A DNA stretch of 64,000 bases, from NCBI GenBank assembly GCA_902702965.1, contig CACRXP010000421.1, forward strand, positions 447,735-511,734, written 5' to 3'. The DNA is from Spirometra erinaceieuropaei (Eukaryota; Platyhelminthes; Cestoda; Diphyllobothriidea; Diphyllobothriidae). The notes under the pieces are model-generated. The model saw nothing but the letters and a program-made list of their open reading frames with translations, made no database searches and was not told the DNA's origin. Position 1 is the first letter of the stretch. Every line of letters starts with the position of its first letter. The translations under genes were made by a program, and so were the position numbers. Of this stretch, positions 35,122 through 46,105 are shown one piece after another.

Positions 35122-36104
35122 TGCAGTGCGTGACCGATCTCATGAAATGTTGGCTGAAATTCTGCAAGGCGTTTTCGATATGGAAGGATTAATAACGTGG
35201 CGCTGTAATATTAATCCTCTTGTGGCATAATCTTTTAACATTGAAGACTCGCCAGGATGTCGGCTTTTGACTGCACCTGTTTCCGACCTCCTGCAGAAAC
35301 GACGCTGGGTTGAAAATGACCACTTAAGCAGCATGCATTTTCACATTGATTTTCAAAGGTCTTATAAATTCAAACATATTTTATAGAATACATGCGCAAA
35401 ATAGGCTTTCTTTTACTTATTTGGTAGAAAATCACATGTTCAAGTTTTATAACTGACGAAATTGTATATTCAAGTTTTGAAAAGTTTCCCAATACCCGAA
35501 TAATTTCGAGCCTGATCAGCCGCTGCATTAGCACTTAGCGATTTTAGTTTACACGGTGTATGCTTTGCGTGCAAGCAGAATCATACATTCCTGTGTGTCT
35601 TTAAGAAGTTGCCATATAGAGCTTCTAAAATTTTGCAATTGACGCGGGCCATGTTGTACATTTCATGAGGAGCATTAGTAAACTATCATATGCGATGCTG
35701 TTTATATGGACATCCTACGGTCTTAAAAATCTCATAATTAGAAACTTATTTAAAACCAAAAGACAACCGCCCTTAGGGTAAAAAATGAGAACACAATGTG
35801 ATTTTCTACCAAACGAGTGAAAGAAAGCATATTTTTTGTGCATGTTTTTTATAAAATGTATTTGAATTTACAAGACCATCGAAAATCATTGCGAAAAATG
35901 CAAGCTACGTAAGTGGTCATTTTCTAACGAGCGTCGTTTTTGCGGGGAGGGGTCAGAAAAAGGTGCAGTCAAAAGCCGTCTTAAATTTTAAAAGATTATG
36001 CCACAAGATGATTAAAATTACAACGGCCCGTTATTAATACTTCCTCATCGAAAAGGCCTTGCAGAATTTCAGCCAACATTTCATGAGATCGGTCACGCAA
36101 TGTA
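35122..36104. repeat. Fold-back element, long copy with inverted centre
   Basis: About 980 bp and nearly palindromic. The left terminus starts CAGTGCGTGACCGATCTCAT (35124) and the right ends ATGAGATCGGTCACGCAATG. The two outer 45-50 bp are almost perfect complements and the arms match for 300 bp or more. The centre (about 35500-35760) is in the opposite orientation to that in the copies at 27629 and 40280: here GGTCTTAAAAATCTCATAAT lies at the right of the centre. The right end lies about 200 bp beyond the stop codon of the STMC6-like gene. Confidence 0.75.
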
Positions 36105-36305
36105 ACCTAGTGGAGCAAGTAAGCCATGAGAAAAGCCCAAGACTCGTACCGAAAGTATGCTTTCCCGATGAGTGACCGCTGAGTAGACAGATCAATGAAC
36201 CACTTCTTGAGAGTTCACAGCTAAACCAGGGAGAAACTAAAATACATTTCCTTTCACTAGGGCAATGTATGACCTGACCTGTACATAAATAGGACAACCG
36301 ACTTC

Positions 36306-36518
36306 TCAATTGGGCGGGTAGGGCGGAGCGGGTGCGTTCCAACCACTACCAGTGTTTGGATTTGGGGCTCCAGGCGCTGTTGGTGGATAGGGCAGCCCTG
36401 GGTTACCGGGTCCACTCGGAGACGAACCCCAGGCAGAGCCAATCGTCGGTGGCTGGTACGGTGGCGGAGCGTAGGGTTGCGGTCCAATCGGCGTTGCGGG
36501 ATAGGGCGGCGGTGGGTC
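36306..36518 (-). CDS. Last coding exon, proline-rich tail with PPxY motifs
   Basis: 213 nt including the TGA stop at 36306-36308. The acceptor is TTTTTTCCTCCTCAG, in phase 0. It encodes 70 residues rich in proline, glycine and tyrosine, including DPPPPYPATP and QPYAPPPYQPP (two PPPY motifs) and a final APAPPYPPN. PPxY motifs are ligands for WW domains such as those of NEDD4-type ubiquitin ligases; that interaction is inferred. Confidence 0.8.
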   Translation of the reverse strand, partial: DPPPPYPATPIGPQPYAPPPYQPPTIGSAWGSSPSGPGNPGLPYPPTAPGAPNPNTGSGWNAPAPPYPPN

Positions 36519-39500
36519 CTGAGGAGGAAAAAACGACGTAGCACAGTGACATGCAAACAACCCAGGAGACAGTCAAAAAAGGAAGCAGACTAAAAACGCA
36601 ATGCGTGAGGAACACCAACTGCCACCAGCCCTTAAAATTTGGGGCAGACAGCAATGCCTTCAGGGAAACTGACATAAAACGGGTGAAAAGGACAAAAAGG
36701 GCGTACATAAAATGCTCATCTCAGATTTAAAAATTGAGATCGAACATTGGGAAAGCAAGACATCTAGAAGGATACCCAGAGGGGAGGGGATAGCCGTCAC
36801 GTGAACAGCATCGACTGCACTCCCCCCTCCACACTTATCGTGCGGAGGCGGGAAAGCAAGGTCGAGACGACTGGAGATATGCGTGGGTGGAAAGACTACA
36901 CTGGCACAAGTCGCTGTCACGTGGGCTGCACGCACACGCTGGCCCCACTACCCGCGGGCTCAACTTCGATCACGCGAACAGCATATCAGTCAGTACTTTC
37001 TGGTTCACGGTCCAAGAGGGCTGAATTGTCCAGCCAGGTAGAAATCCTCCTAACCATGGCGCCTTGGTGCGTAGCACGGAAAGATAGTGGTGCAGACCTA
37101 CCACCGTGAACATGGGTCAGATCGGCCGTGCAGAGTCCCTGTCTCTCCTGCCTGCAACCTGATTGAGCCACTTTCATCTGCAACTCCCAATTCGCGCGAC
37201 TGCATGCGCCATTCGTGCTGATGATTTAAACGTGAAGCAGAATGAGACGAAACCGGAAGTTACGCATGACAAGGTGAGGAGGGACGCTAGTGAGCCCAAC
37301 TCCTCGCAATTACATCCTGGACAGGAAATGGAACGAGTATGCGTGCACTTGTTGGTAGTAAGTACTTTTAAAAGTGGACTCTAAACTTCTAGACAGAAAG
37401 GAAAATAGTGCAGAGACACTCCTGGTTCAATTCCAAAGTAGTTTTGGTTGAGAGACGTAAATGCAAGCATACGGCAGTAGCAACAACAACATAAGAGATC
37501 CTGTAAAAGGCTCAGGAGAGAAAGTGCATGCTAGACTGGGCTAGAGCCATGTTATATGCGTTCTGGCTGGGCGGCCCAACGGTCCGACATGTCTCAGACG
37601 CACACTCACACCTCGCGCTGGAGAGTACACAACTTGGTTGGAAAATTGCTGATACTGCCTTCTGAGTTGCTTGCCCCAGTAAAGACTGTCCTACCAATCC
37701 TGCCTTTATGGTTTTTGATTTGGAAAACTCCTGGTTGTGGAAGTTTCGTATCCGGACAAGCGAAAAGGCCAGCCCAGTCCACATATCAGAGAGTTCTACT
37801 GTCACTCGATGAAGAGAAGTGGAGTTATGTCGTAAAATACGTACTCGAGCCACTGAAAGGTAGGGCGATTTCGCCCACGAAGTCTGAGTTGGTCAGTTTG
37901 ATACCTGAGAGTAGAGTCATTAACTTTTTTAGACTGGTGGCTCGGTACTGTCTCTACATGTACGTCAAGGTGGAGATATAAGGATGCTTTGAAAGGTTTT
38001 AATTATGACAGGAAATGCCCAAAAAATAACCAGCCAATGCGATTCAGTCTGCCAGCTGACTCAGTGCAGGGGACGTTACACAGAGATGTGAGTTTATAAC
38101 TGAACAAAGTACGCTAGACAGTAGAATAGCATACGACTTCCAGTCACAGGGAAATTGCTACTGTAAGATGACGACACTAAAGAGTTAAACATATCATAAA
38201 TGTACGATTATTTCTCATACGACACTTGTAAAATCCACTTCGTCAAATGTTTATCAGATTTTTGGCTCGTAAAGTCAAAAAACAGTTGGGTCGAGGCAGG
38301 TCCGAGGTCTGGAGGATTGAACAAATAGGAAAAAAGCAGACGGGTTCACTGACCGGGATGGTCGGCTTGGAGAAGGGGACAGGAAGGACGGGAGGATCGT
38401 CATCCATTGGGGCCAGCACAGTCCCAGTGGCACGAACTGAAGAACTACGATTATGCCGCTTTCGCCGAAAACAGCAGAAATATACGAGGGCACAGAAGAG
38501 CGCAATCATTAAAAGGCCCCCGAAGACGGAACCCATGGTGAAGGCTGGCTGAAAGCCGCGCCTAAATACAGAAAAACGAAAAACAAATGAGTAAATTACT
38601 GTCTTTTTTCACTATCAGAGGAACGCGAATGATGCTCAGGAGAATACTTTGTACGAACGAACCATATTTTCAACCACAGAGGCCGTGACAGACTATCTAA
38701 GGGACTCATTGTGGACAGGGTGTCGCACGGAAGACGCAGGCAGTGATTTAAGGGTTGGCGTTTGAATGCAGGTATGACTGTCCCTTACTGGCCGAGGTGT
38801 GCTCTACCGTGTGCTTACCCATGGGGTCAGGGGGTAGTGGGCAGTCGACAGAACATACCTGGAGGCACTAACTGTTTTAACTACCTCTCCAACTGTCGTG
38901 ACATAACTCGAAAACCAAGGAAGCATGCAAACCTGACCTACTGAGGAAAGGCAAAAGCACAAACTGGGCGACTCCGTCCCCGCCCTCTAGGATGACCAGT
39001 TTACCTCCCATGACGCACATGGACCGAAAGCAAAGCAACACAGAATACGTGGAGTTTAGCAGCCAAACACTAATTTGGATAACCAAATTGGAGAACAACG
39101 AAGGGAACATTTTAGATCAGCTCTTGCCTACCACAGTACGCCTTTGTGTCCTGATGTCATTTTGATAATTAAGAAAGTTCTACTGAGAATAAATATGTCA
39201 GTTGGCAAGATTTCCCGCAGAGCAGAATAACTCTACAAGGAGTTGTGCCTTAAAAGAAAATGTGCGCTCAACGGCCGAGTGGTCCTCAGAGATGGGTGCT
39301 TGAGCCCTTTACTATCCCGTTCGAGTCGCGTTACTGTTTGCTGGAAATAAATGGAAAGCCCTTATTGGCGCAATTTACGAAGTCGTAGTTGATTAACTAG
39401 ACGAGTGGCTACATGATAGACGGAACGAAGTCAGCCGGTAGAAGGAGCATTTATGCAACGACTGATAACTACAGTCCCAGGAAAACGCCAAAAAGGAAGA

Positions 39501-40128
39501 TCTGGAGATAGTTGGGAGTTACAAGAAAATCGTGAACATCCCAAGTGACGACTGATTGAGGGAGGTTAGCGGAAGCACGTTGTGGGCGAACTACGATATA
39601 GAATCTAATTACTCCATGAGTTCAGAGTGGAAGCAAGCATCGTGAGAAAGAAGAATTCTGTGAAAGCAGTGTTTACCAGTGACTTCTTGTCTCAGGACGT
39701 GAAGTTCCTCTCTGCAGTAGGTTACGGAAGGAAAAGTATTAAATGCCCTAAAAGAGGCCATAATATAGAACGAGTCGTTTTAGTAGGGCGGCAAAAATCG
39801 GATCTTAATATTCTTACAGTCTGCAAAAAACCGAAGAAACGGCCAGGCACTACGTTTCGTAAAAAAGTCTGAGACGCGTAACTCTTGGGGCAAGTGATCT
39901 TTGCTTTCTCCAAATCGCATAAAGTGGCCAGTACAGAACCGGATTGGATGAAAGAGCTAAAATAAGAAGTTCTGACTCACATTTCGCCCGGACAACAGCG
40001 CTCGCCAATGTAGTCATAACTTCGACAGCAGTAGGGTGCGGACATTGGGCACACAGTGTATTGGTAGGTTGACATCACACCGTACTGATTTAGTTCCTGA
40101 CGAGGACCCTCGCACACGGTATACCGAC
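36306..40128 (-). CDS. STMC6-superfamily (Shisa/CYYR1/VOPP1-like) membrane protein, exons 2-4
   Basis: A minus-strand gene assembled from three exons: 39981-40128, 38354-38561 and 36306-36518. The joined frame is 188 codons plus stop and lacks the first, signal-peptide exon. The ectodomain exon has six cysteines, the next exon has the transmembrane helix and basic stop-transfer residues, and the last is a proline-rich tail with two PPPY motifs. This order is that of the STMC6 superfamily (Shisa, CYYR1, VOPP1/WBP1), whose members sit in endomembranes or at the surface and bind WW-domain proteins through PPxY. Each junction has GT-AG ends and matching phase (phase 2, then phase 0), which chance would rarely give. 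The precise subfamily is uncertain. No AATAAA signal was found before the fold-back element downstream. Confidence 0.75.
36519..38353 (-). other. Intron of the STMC6-like gene
   Basis: About 1.8 kb between the transmembrane and tail exons. A plus-strand open frame of 141 codons at 37556-37981 (with QAKRPAQSTYQRVLLSLDEE) shows no recognised domain and may be a decayed repeat. No other feature was recognised. Confidence 0.55.
38354..38561 (-). CDS. Exon with transmembrane helix
   Basis: 208 nt. The acceptor is TTTTTCTGTATTTAG; the donor is CCCG followed by GTCAGT. It completes the split AT-G codon of the previous exon and then encodes 69 residues. About residues 11-31 form a hydrophobic segment (VFGGLLMIALFCALVYFCC), followed at once by FRRKRHNR, a basic stop-transfer stretch that places this side in the cytoplasm. 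The exon ends in an acidic and proline-rich part. Confidence 0.8.
38562..39980 (-). other. Intron of the STMC6-like gene
   Basis: About 1.4 kb between the cysteine-rich and transmembrane exons. It contains a weak tRNA-like stretch (39260-39335) and a plus-strand frame at 39627-39872 with no recognised product. Confidence 0.55.
39260..39335 (+). repeat. Weak tRNA-like (SINE-like) stretch
   Basis: ACGGCCGAGTGGTCCTCAGA resembles an A box and CCGTTCGAGTCGCG a B box, about 45 bp apart. No complete cloverleaf forms. It differs from the two tRNA-like families described elsewhere. Confidence 0.25.
39981..40128 (-). CDS. Exon with six-cysteine ectodomain
   Basis: 148 nt. The acceptor is a pyrimidine-rich tract ending CTTCTCAAG, and the donor is GAAAT followed by GTGAGT. 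The exon starts with two bases of a split codon, so the preceding exon must end in phase 1. It encodes 48 full residues with cysteines in the spacing C-x20-C-x6-CC-x9-CC, including APYCCRSYDYIGERCCPG. The YCC and YIG neighbourhood recalls CYYR1, and the CRSY...CC part recalls VOPP1. Confidence 0.75.
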
Positions 40129-40279
40129 CTTGAGAAGTGAGAGGGTCAACAGAGCGGAAAAGGATGTTTATTAAAGGTAGTGACCAGAGGGAGGCAACTA
40201 GGCGAGGCTCGATAGACTGTTTGTCGTAAACTATGATACCATCACTGTCTTAGGAGTGCAAAAGAAACTTATGCGTGAG

Positions 40280-41280
40280 CACAGTAGGTGTGCTAATTCA
40301 CGATATGTTAACCGGAATTCTAAAATGCGTTTTCGTTTCGAAAAGATCACTTAAGTAGAGTTGTGAAATTAGTCATCATGCAGCATAATTCTGTAATAAT
40401 TTATTTACCTCAGGATGCCGGCTTTCAAACGAAGCTTTTCCGGTCGCATTTAAAACAAACCAGACTCTTTAAAAAGTGACTGCTTAAGTAGCACGAATTT
40501 TTCTCATTGATTTTCGATGCCCTTAAGAATTCAATTATATTTCATAGAAAACATGCATAAAAATATTCCTTTTTTTACTCATTCGGCAGAAAATTACTTT
40601 TTCTTCCACTTTTACACTTGAAGAGCGGGGGTAATTTGGTTTTAAAAAAGTTTCCAATCGTGAGATTTTCAATACCGTGAAATGCTCGTTCATAAAGCAT
40701 CGTGTTGCTGCATTTGGTAATGTGGTTTCTTAAATTTACAATATGGCTCAAATCCACTGCCAAATTTTATGAACCCCATACGATCTCCTCTTAATGCCGG
40801 AGAGAAACGTATGGTTTTTCATACGCGGAAAAAACACGACTTGTAGTTTGGAAGCCCTGAATGCAAGTGCAAAGGCAGGTCGTGCTTAAAGTTATTCGGG
40901 AATTGGAAATGTTTTTGAAAACCGAATTACATCCGTTCTTCAAGTGCAAAATTGGAAGAAAAAGTAATTTTCTGCCGAATAAGATAGAGAATGAATATTT
41001 TTATGCATGTTTTCTATGATGTATAATTGAATTCTTAAGGGCATCGAAAATCAATGAGAAAAATTCATGTTACTTAAGCGTTCACTTTTTACAGAGTCTG
41101 GTTTTTTACATCCGACCGGAAAGAAATTCGCTCAAAAGCCGGCATCTCGAGGTAACTGAATTATTATAGAAGTATACGGCACGATGAGTAGTTTTACAGC
41201 TCTACTTAAGTAATCTTTTCGAAACGAAAACGAATTTCAGAATTTAGGTCAACATTTCATGAGTTAGCGCACCTAGTGTA
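40280..41280. repeat. Fold-back element, long copy
   Basis: About 1 kb. The left arm (AGGTGTGCTAATTCACGATA start, then GTTTCGAAAAGATCACTTAA) is complementary over more than 150 bp to the right arm (CTACTTAAGTAATCTTTTCG, then a terminus with CATTTCATGAGTTAGCGCAC). The centre (about 40640-40900) has the same orientation as in 27629-28342. It lies about 150 bp upstream of the cysteine-rich exon, so it is intronic or promoter-proximal in the STMC6-like gene. Confidence 0.75.
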
Positions 41281-41962
41281 CGTTTAGGGTAGAGGAGCTT
41301 ACACAGCATCTAACCCACTCGCTCTTCACATACTGACGATACGTGTCCGCACAGTCAGGTATTCGTTCGTCTACGCGTGCCACCGACGTGATGCTTTCCC
41401 CCCCCCTACCCATATCCAGGGCCGATAATGGTTACCAAATGCTGTCAAAAAAAACAGGACACTCAAGTTTCAATCGAAATTTCGATTTTTTCATGTAAAT
41501 GAAGGCCGTGCCAGCAGATCCAGGTCTGGTACATACGATATACTGGAAGATCCAATACAAGACTGCCAGTCACAGTCAGTGCAGCACTAGCAAAGATTAC
41601 ATGCACCGAACCCAAGACAGTTGCATGGAGCAGGCAATTAAGAGGGGGTGAAAAGAAGTTATCTGAGGTGCTTGAGCATGGCCAAATTTCGCATTACAAG
41701 AGTTGTTACAGTTCCTGAACTTTAAGAATTTACTAAATTTCTGCCCTTGCAGAGCACACCATCACATGAGTACCTGGCACAACTGCTTCACTTTATGATC
41801 AACTAGATTACTACCTATTCCACAAATGTTCCCAGATAAGAAAACACTAATGAGTTGGTTGGGGGACGAAATACTGAAAGTGGGTTCCGTATGGAGGCCT
41901 AGAGGAAGCACTTGACTTGAAGCAAAGTCTGCAGAGGGGAACAAAGCTGGTAGACAAAACAG
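41281..41962. other. No recognised feature
   Basis: No motif or repeat recognised between the fold-back element and the tRNA-like block. Confidence 0.35.
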
Positions 41963-42335
41963 CATTAGCGACAAAGGCAAGGGAGGCTGGAGTGGCCATT
42001 TCTGGCTTATTAGCTGTCGTCAGCCAGCCATACCCAACCCCGAGGTGTGGGACACCCGTGGCTCGATTCCGCGACTTGTTGGTTAGAAGTCCAACGCCCT
42101 TATCCGTTGAGCCACGGGCTCGTGGTTCTGTCGGAGCAATCGGGTAAATATAATGGTAGATGGGTCCTCACAGATCGCGCTGCAGAACTCACTCGTCACA
42201 CTGTGCCTTAGTGCCCTATCTTGAGCCCAGCCAGCAGCCGCGCAGAGGCGTATAATGTAGGCCAAATATCATTACTGGCAAAGGTAAGAGAGACTGAGTA
42301 GCGTGGCGCGATCAGTGAACGCATATCTACCATTG
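41963..42335 (-). repeat. tRNA-like family 1, minus-strand tandem unit
   Basis: A minus-strand S unit at about 41963-42145 (A-box-like GTGGCTCAACGGATAAGGGC form), preceded in its own direction by A- and L-type blocks at about 42146-42265 and by the tail of another S unit near 42270-42330. The order S tail, L, A, S is the same as at 10165-10545 and 4988-5523. Confidence 0.65.
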
Positions 42336-42630
42336 TATATACTCGATCGCAACTGGCAGAACCATGAGCCTGTGGCTCAATGTTTAGAGGCGTTTGACTT
42401 CCAACCAACAGGTCGCGGGGTCGAGCCCCAGGTGTTCCACACTTCGGGGTTGGGTAGGGCTGGCTGACGACGGCTAATAAGTCAGAAGTGACCATGCCAG
42501 TCTCCCTTGTCTTTGTCGGTTATGCTATTGTGCCTCTGTTATGCGCCGCTGTATGGTTGCTGGCGGGACTCGAGAGGGAGCCCCAAGGCCCAACGGGACG
42601 AGTGAGTTCAGTAGTGCGATGGGTGAGCGG
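42336..42630 (+). repeat. tRNA-like family 1, plus-strand unit (S, L, A)
   Basis: An S unit from about 42340 (CTGTGGCTCAATGTTTAGAG, then GGGGTCGAGCCCCAGG) to the tail TTGTCTTTGTCGGTTATGC near 42530, followed by L and A blocks (GGAGCCCCAAGGCCCAACGG, then GATGGGTGAGCGG). It is inverted relative to 41963-42335, giving a second head-to-head pair of this family. Confidence 0.65.
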
Positions 42631-43943
42631 CCATCTGGGAAAACTGGTAGAACTGAAAAACACAACTTGCGCTTAGTCTGCAGTACAAGATCATTGCAAT
42701 TTCGATCACGTCCAACGAGGTGAAATCTCAACGCCCAAAAACCGTATTTAAAGATAAGTATTCATGTGGTAGGTCTGCTTCATCTAAACCGAACGATTCA
42801 GTGGCTCATCTTCAAGGAACATTGGTCGGCAGTAATTATGCATCGTCGACATCGTCTAGTGCCGTTCGATTGATGACGCAAAGATGTCCTAAATGGGTTG
42901 CGATGAAGTTGCCTTGAATCAAAGAGGAGAAAGTGTTGGGTCACTAAAAACGTTCATCAGATTGTAGCGGGTCTGCATGAACTCCTATTGCCACAAATGA
43001 ATGCGGTGTAAGTAGAAGGCCCTGCCACGTCAGCCACTGAACCTAGTCTCATCCTCGGTCGGTGGACAGACTTTGAGAGCCAATCAGTAAAAAGGAGAGG
43101 GGTTGACAGTGAGACACTCCTCACAAAGATTGATCGGCCTGCGCGGTTGTCTGATGAAGGGATAACTCGATTCTTCCCAGATGTGGGATTCGGGCTGCAA
43201 TCGCTACCTCTTAAAGTGTTTTTTTTTGACATTATCTCTTTACTGAGGTCTGATATCCCACCAAAATGAAACCTGTTATAAGTGGAACCACGCCCATCTC
43301 CTGTCATTGGGGCACGACTAGAGTTGTAAGACTGAGCGATGTAGACGGAGAGCAAGTCTACCTCTGTGCAAGCGAACACAGGCGCAAATCATAAGTGTCT
43401 CCCTCCGAGACAGTCGTGGACCACGTCGCTTTCGACGGTCGAAAGATCGAATAACATTGGATGGATTTCGAAGCTGTGACGAAAGACTGCCGCATATAAT
43501 TTGTCACATGTGAAAGCAAATGACGACCGCCACTCACGGAGGCAACCGATCGATCGATACTAGCTTTGCAAAACAGAATGTGCATTCGAATGCTTGTCAC
43601 TGTCAAGTCTTTTCGCAATGGCGCTTAGGTGATGTGTTACGAAGAATTGTAGCCGCCTCCTTCAGCAAAACAACGGACGGAGATGTAGGTGACTGAAGGG
43701 TAATGTATGAGAATCAGATAACTTAATGTGGTAAGTCACCAGCAGAAAATATGCGGGATTTAATTCTGAATATATCCATGACGAGGTTCCCCTGACGAAT
43801 AAACAACCCTTTAACGGTTGAACGTCCCAAATGTGCATACGTAAGTTTCGGAAGTACGCAAATCGTAATATTCGCTATTCATTATCACATAAAATAATGC
43901 TGGAGACAGCATTAAACTTGGGGTAAATAAAAAGCAGATTCCG
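42631..43943. other. No recognised feature
   Basis: Open frames at 42957-43379 (-) and 43358-43618 (-) show no known motif. Confidence 0.35.
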
Positions 43944-44048
43944 TCAGTGTGTAGACTCACTCAGGCGATCGTGCGACGCAAGTTTAAAGCCAATGTAAGC
44001 ACCAGCTAGACCAGCGGCAGTCCCAAGGAGAGCTGATTTACGACTCAT
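43944..44048 (-). CDS. Possible small terminal exon, glycine/alanine-rich helix
   Basis: The minus-strand frame starts MSRKSALLGTAAGLAGAYIG and continues FKLASHDRLSESTH to a stop. A pyrimidine-rich tract ending CCAAAAAG lies just upstream of the ATG and could be a splice acceptor, with the frame open through it. The GxxxG-like hydrophobic segment could be a membrane helix. With only 34 codons and no partner exon found, this may be chance. Confidence 0.25.
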   Translation of the reverse strand: MSRKSALLGTAAGLAGAYIGFKLASHDRLSESTH

Positions 44049-46105
44049 TGACCTTTTTGGCAAATAAAGGGAGAGGAATGGGGATAAAATAAGTCATACA
44101 TTACACATAAAGTGATCCTACTTGCATGTTTACCAAAAACAATTTTACACATAAGCGAGGATTGAGGTACTTTTTTTATTTTTTTCAGAACATAGACGCA
44201 GCTCCTTACAAATTGTCCTATTTCATATACCCTAACTTACTGTATCTAGCTCGAGAATTGCCAGAGCTCCTATAATCGACTCCGATCTCTAATGTAACAC
44301 GTAACGGAGGCTAAAAAACCCAAATTACTGCTCATACTTGGAGGTTACTAAAGTAGCCCATGATCTGACGGCTGTAATCTTGAATATTTATCGAATGCAG
44401 CCGGTCCCGTTAGAGGAAAGAAGACAGGAACTAACAGATCCCCAGAATATTGATCCGCAGGTGCATGAGTGACGACCAGTATGGCCATTTCGGGCTTACT
44501 TTCTGTCCTCAATCAGACAGACCAGTAATCGAAAAGCAAGTCAGTGGTTTCTGAGAGGAACGAAGCAATGTGAGTAAACTAGCTGATTTGGGATCAATAG
44601 GTTGAAATTTTTACGAATAGCGGTGCAGACCAGATTATAAGACTACACGATTCTGCTGGATCATTTCAAGTAACTGGTTAATTTGGGTCCGAGAGTCCAT
44701 GGCACAATTTACGGGTCCCCACAGAACTAACATAGAAGAGAGGTCTCCGGTCCCGCTCGCTCAACAGGCACGAGCCTAGTTTCTGAGGCGACGATGGTGC
44801 TAAAGTCTTAATAAGTAGCAGACAACAAACGCCGTGTCATAATACCACTTTGGCTTGAGAGATTCTTTGCGGATAATCGACTTTCCAGACCCGTAAGCAA
44901 CTTTGACTGACTATTTCCGATGCAGAGACTGCAACCGCAAATTCCTACGACCAAAGAGTCAGGTAATTTCGCGGTAAGCATCTGATAAAGATGGGTTTCA
45001 CTACCCACCAACTTTTAACGCGCTGACTGCCCTTCAAGCTGTCTATCATGCAGGTTGTTTCTTCCAGCGGATTCTATCGTCTTGGCGAAAGACGATAGAT
45101 AGATAAGACAAAGATACTCCGAGGGAGCTGAGAGCAGGTTTTACTGATGGACAAAGAGTGCATGCTACTGCTATCTTCTCAGAAACGGAGTGAATAATGG
45201 TGTAATAAAAGATCGCGATATGGGCCTAAAAGTACATTATCCAGATGTATTTCGGCGAGCACCAGCCTCCTCAGAGATGGCGGGGCTGTGAGGTGGCTAT
45301 CTGGGGCTTTAGGCGGACTGTGAGGTGGCATAAAACCACCAGCCCCCTCTAGCCTCTTCACCCCAAAAATTTGGGTAGGGGACGCCGAAACACATTGTGT
45401 TGAATATATCGAAACACATCACAGCTTTATTTCAAGTTAGCATTTGGATGAGCGAAAAGACGCACTACACGATCCCTCAGTCAGTAACGTGCATATTAAT
45501 GCGTGGAATTTCGTGAGGGTGAAAACCTGAGAATACCATGCTCAGCAGTGGAGTTTAGTCCCTTCGATGTATGTTCGATGTAGTTAAAGGCAGGCTATTG
45601 CCGGTTATGCTTGTTGCTGATTTATTCCAAAGAAGCTTGTGCCTTTAAGGTCTCAACCTGTGTTCGTGGAACATGCAGAAGGTTTGCAGACAGCAGTGTG
45701 TGGGGTGACCAGTTGGTAATAAGCGGTCTGGGGCGAAGCACAACTCACTATTCGCGTGCCATGATAGAAAAGGGTATGACGATTAGTTAGGTAGTTGGTG
45801 TCGAGATGTCGAGATGGGGATATCGACTATACGTCGACTTGGGTCGCACCGTCTATATCGCCATAATATCGAGCTCGCAAATGTCCGCGTTTGCGCCCTC
45901 AAACCTATCTGCTATTTGATTGGTTGGTATGTGCGTCGCGATAACGTTGTCAGGGGCGCAATCAACGGCGTGCAATGACACGCGCTAATCGATAGCATCC
46001 GGTGCTCTAGCGGGCTCAGGCAGTCCCTGCGCGGCACTTCCTGCTCTGCCACCTAGCCGTGCGCACGCTCAGTTTGGCCGACATCCTTTTTGTCCTTTTC
46101 TCGCC
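44049..46105. other. No recognised gene
   Basis: A short hairpin (TATCGTCTTGGCGAAAGACG, near 45077) and a proline-rich minus-strand frame (45179-45361) were seen. Nothing can be assigned. The stretch 45790-46010 could be the 5' flank of the transposase-like remnant that follows. Confidence 0.3.

Noticed and set aside
34456..36104. The two neighbouring fold-back elements as one long DNA transposon with terminal inverted repeats
   Set aside because: Each has its own complete inverted termini, and there is no transposase frame between them.
37556..37981. 141-codon plus-strand open frame within the intron as a nested gene
   Set aside because: No recognisable domain, no splice or promoter evidence, and an equally long antisense frame overlaps it.
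38247..38552. 101-codon plus-strand open frame as a gene
   Set aside because: It is antisense to the transmembrane exon, whose frame, hydrophobic helix and splice borders explain the sequence better.
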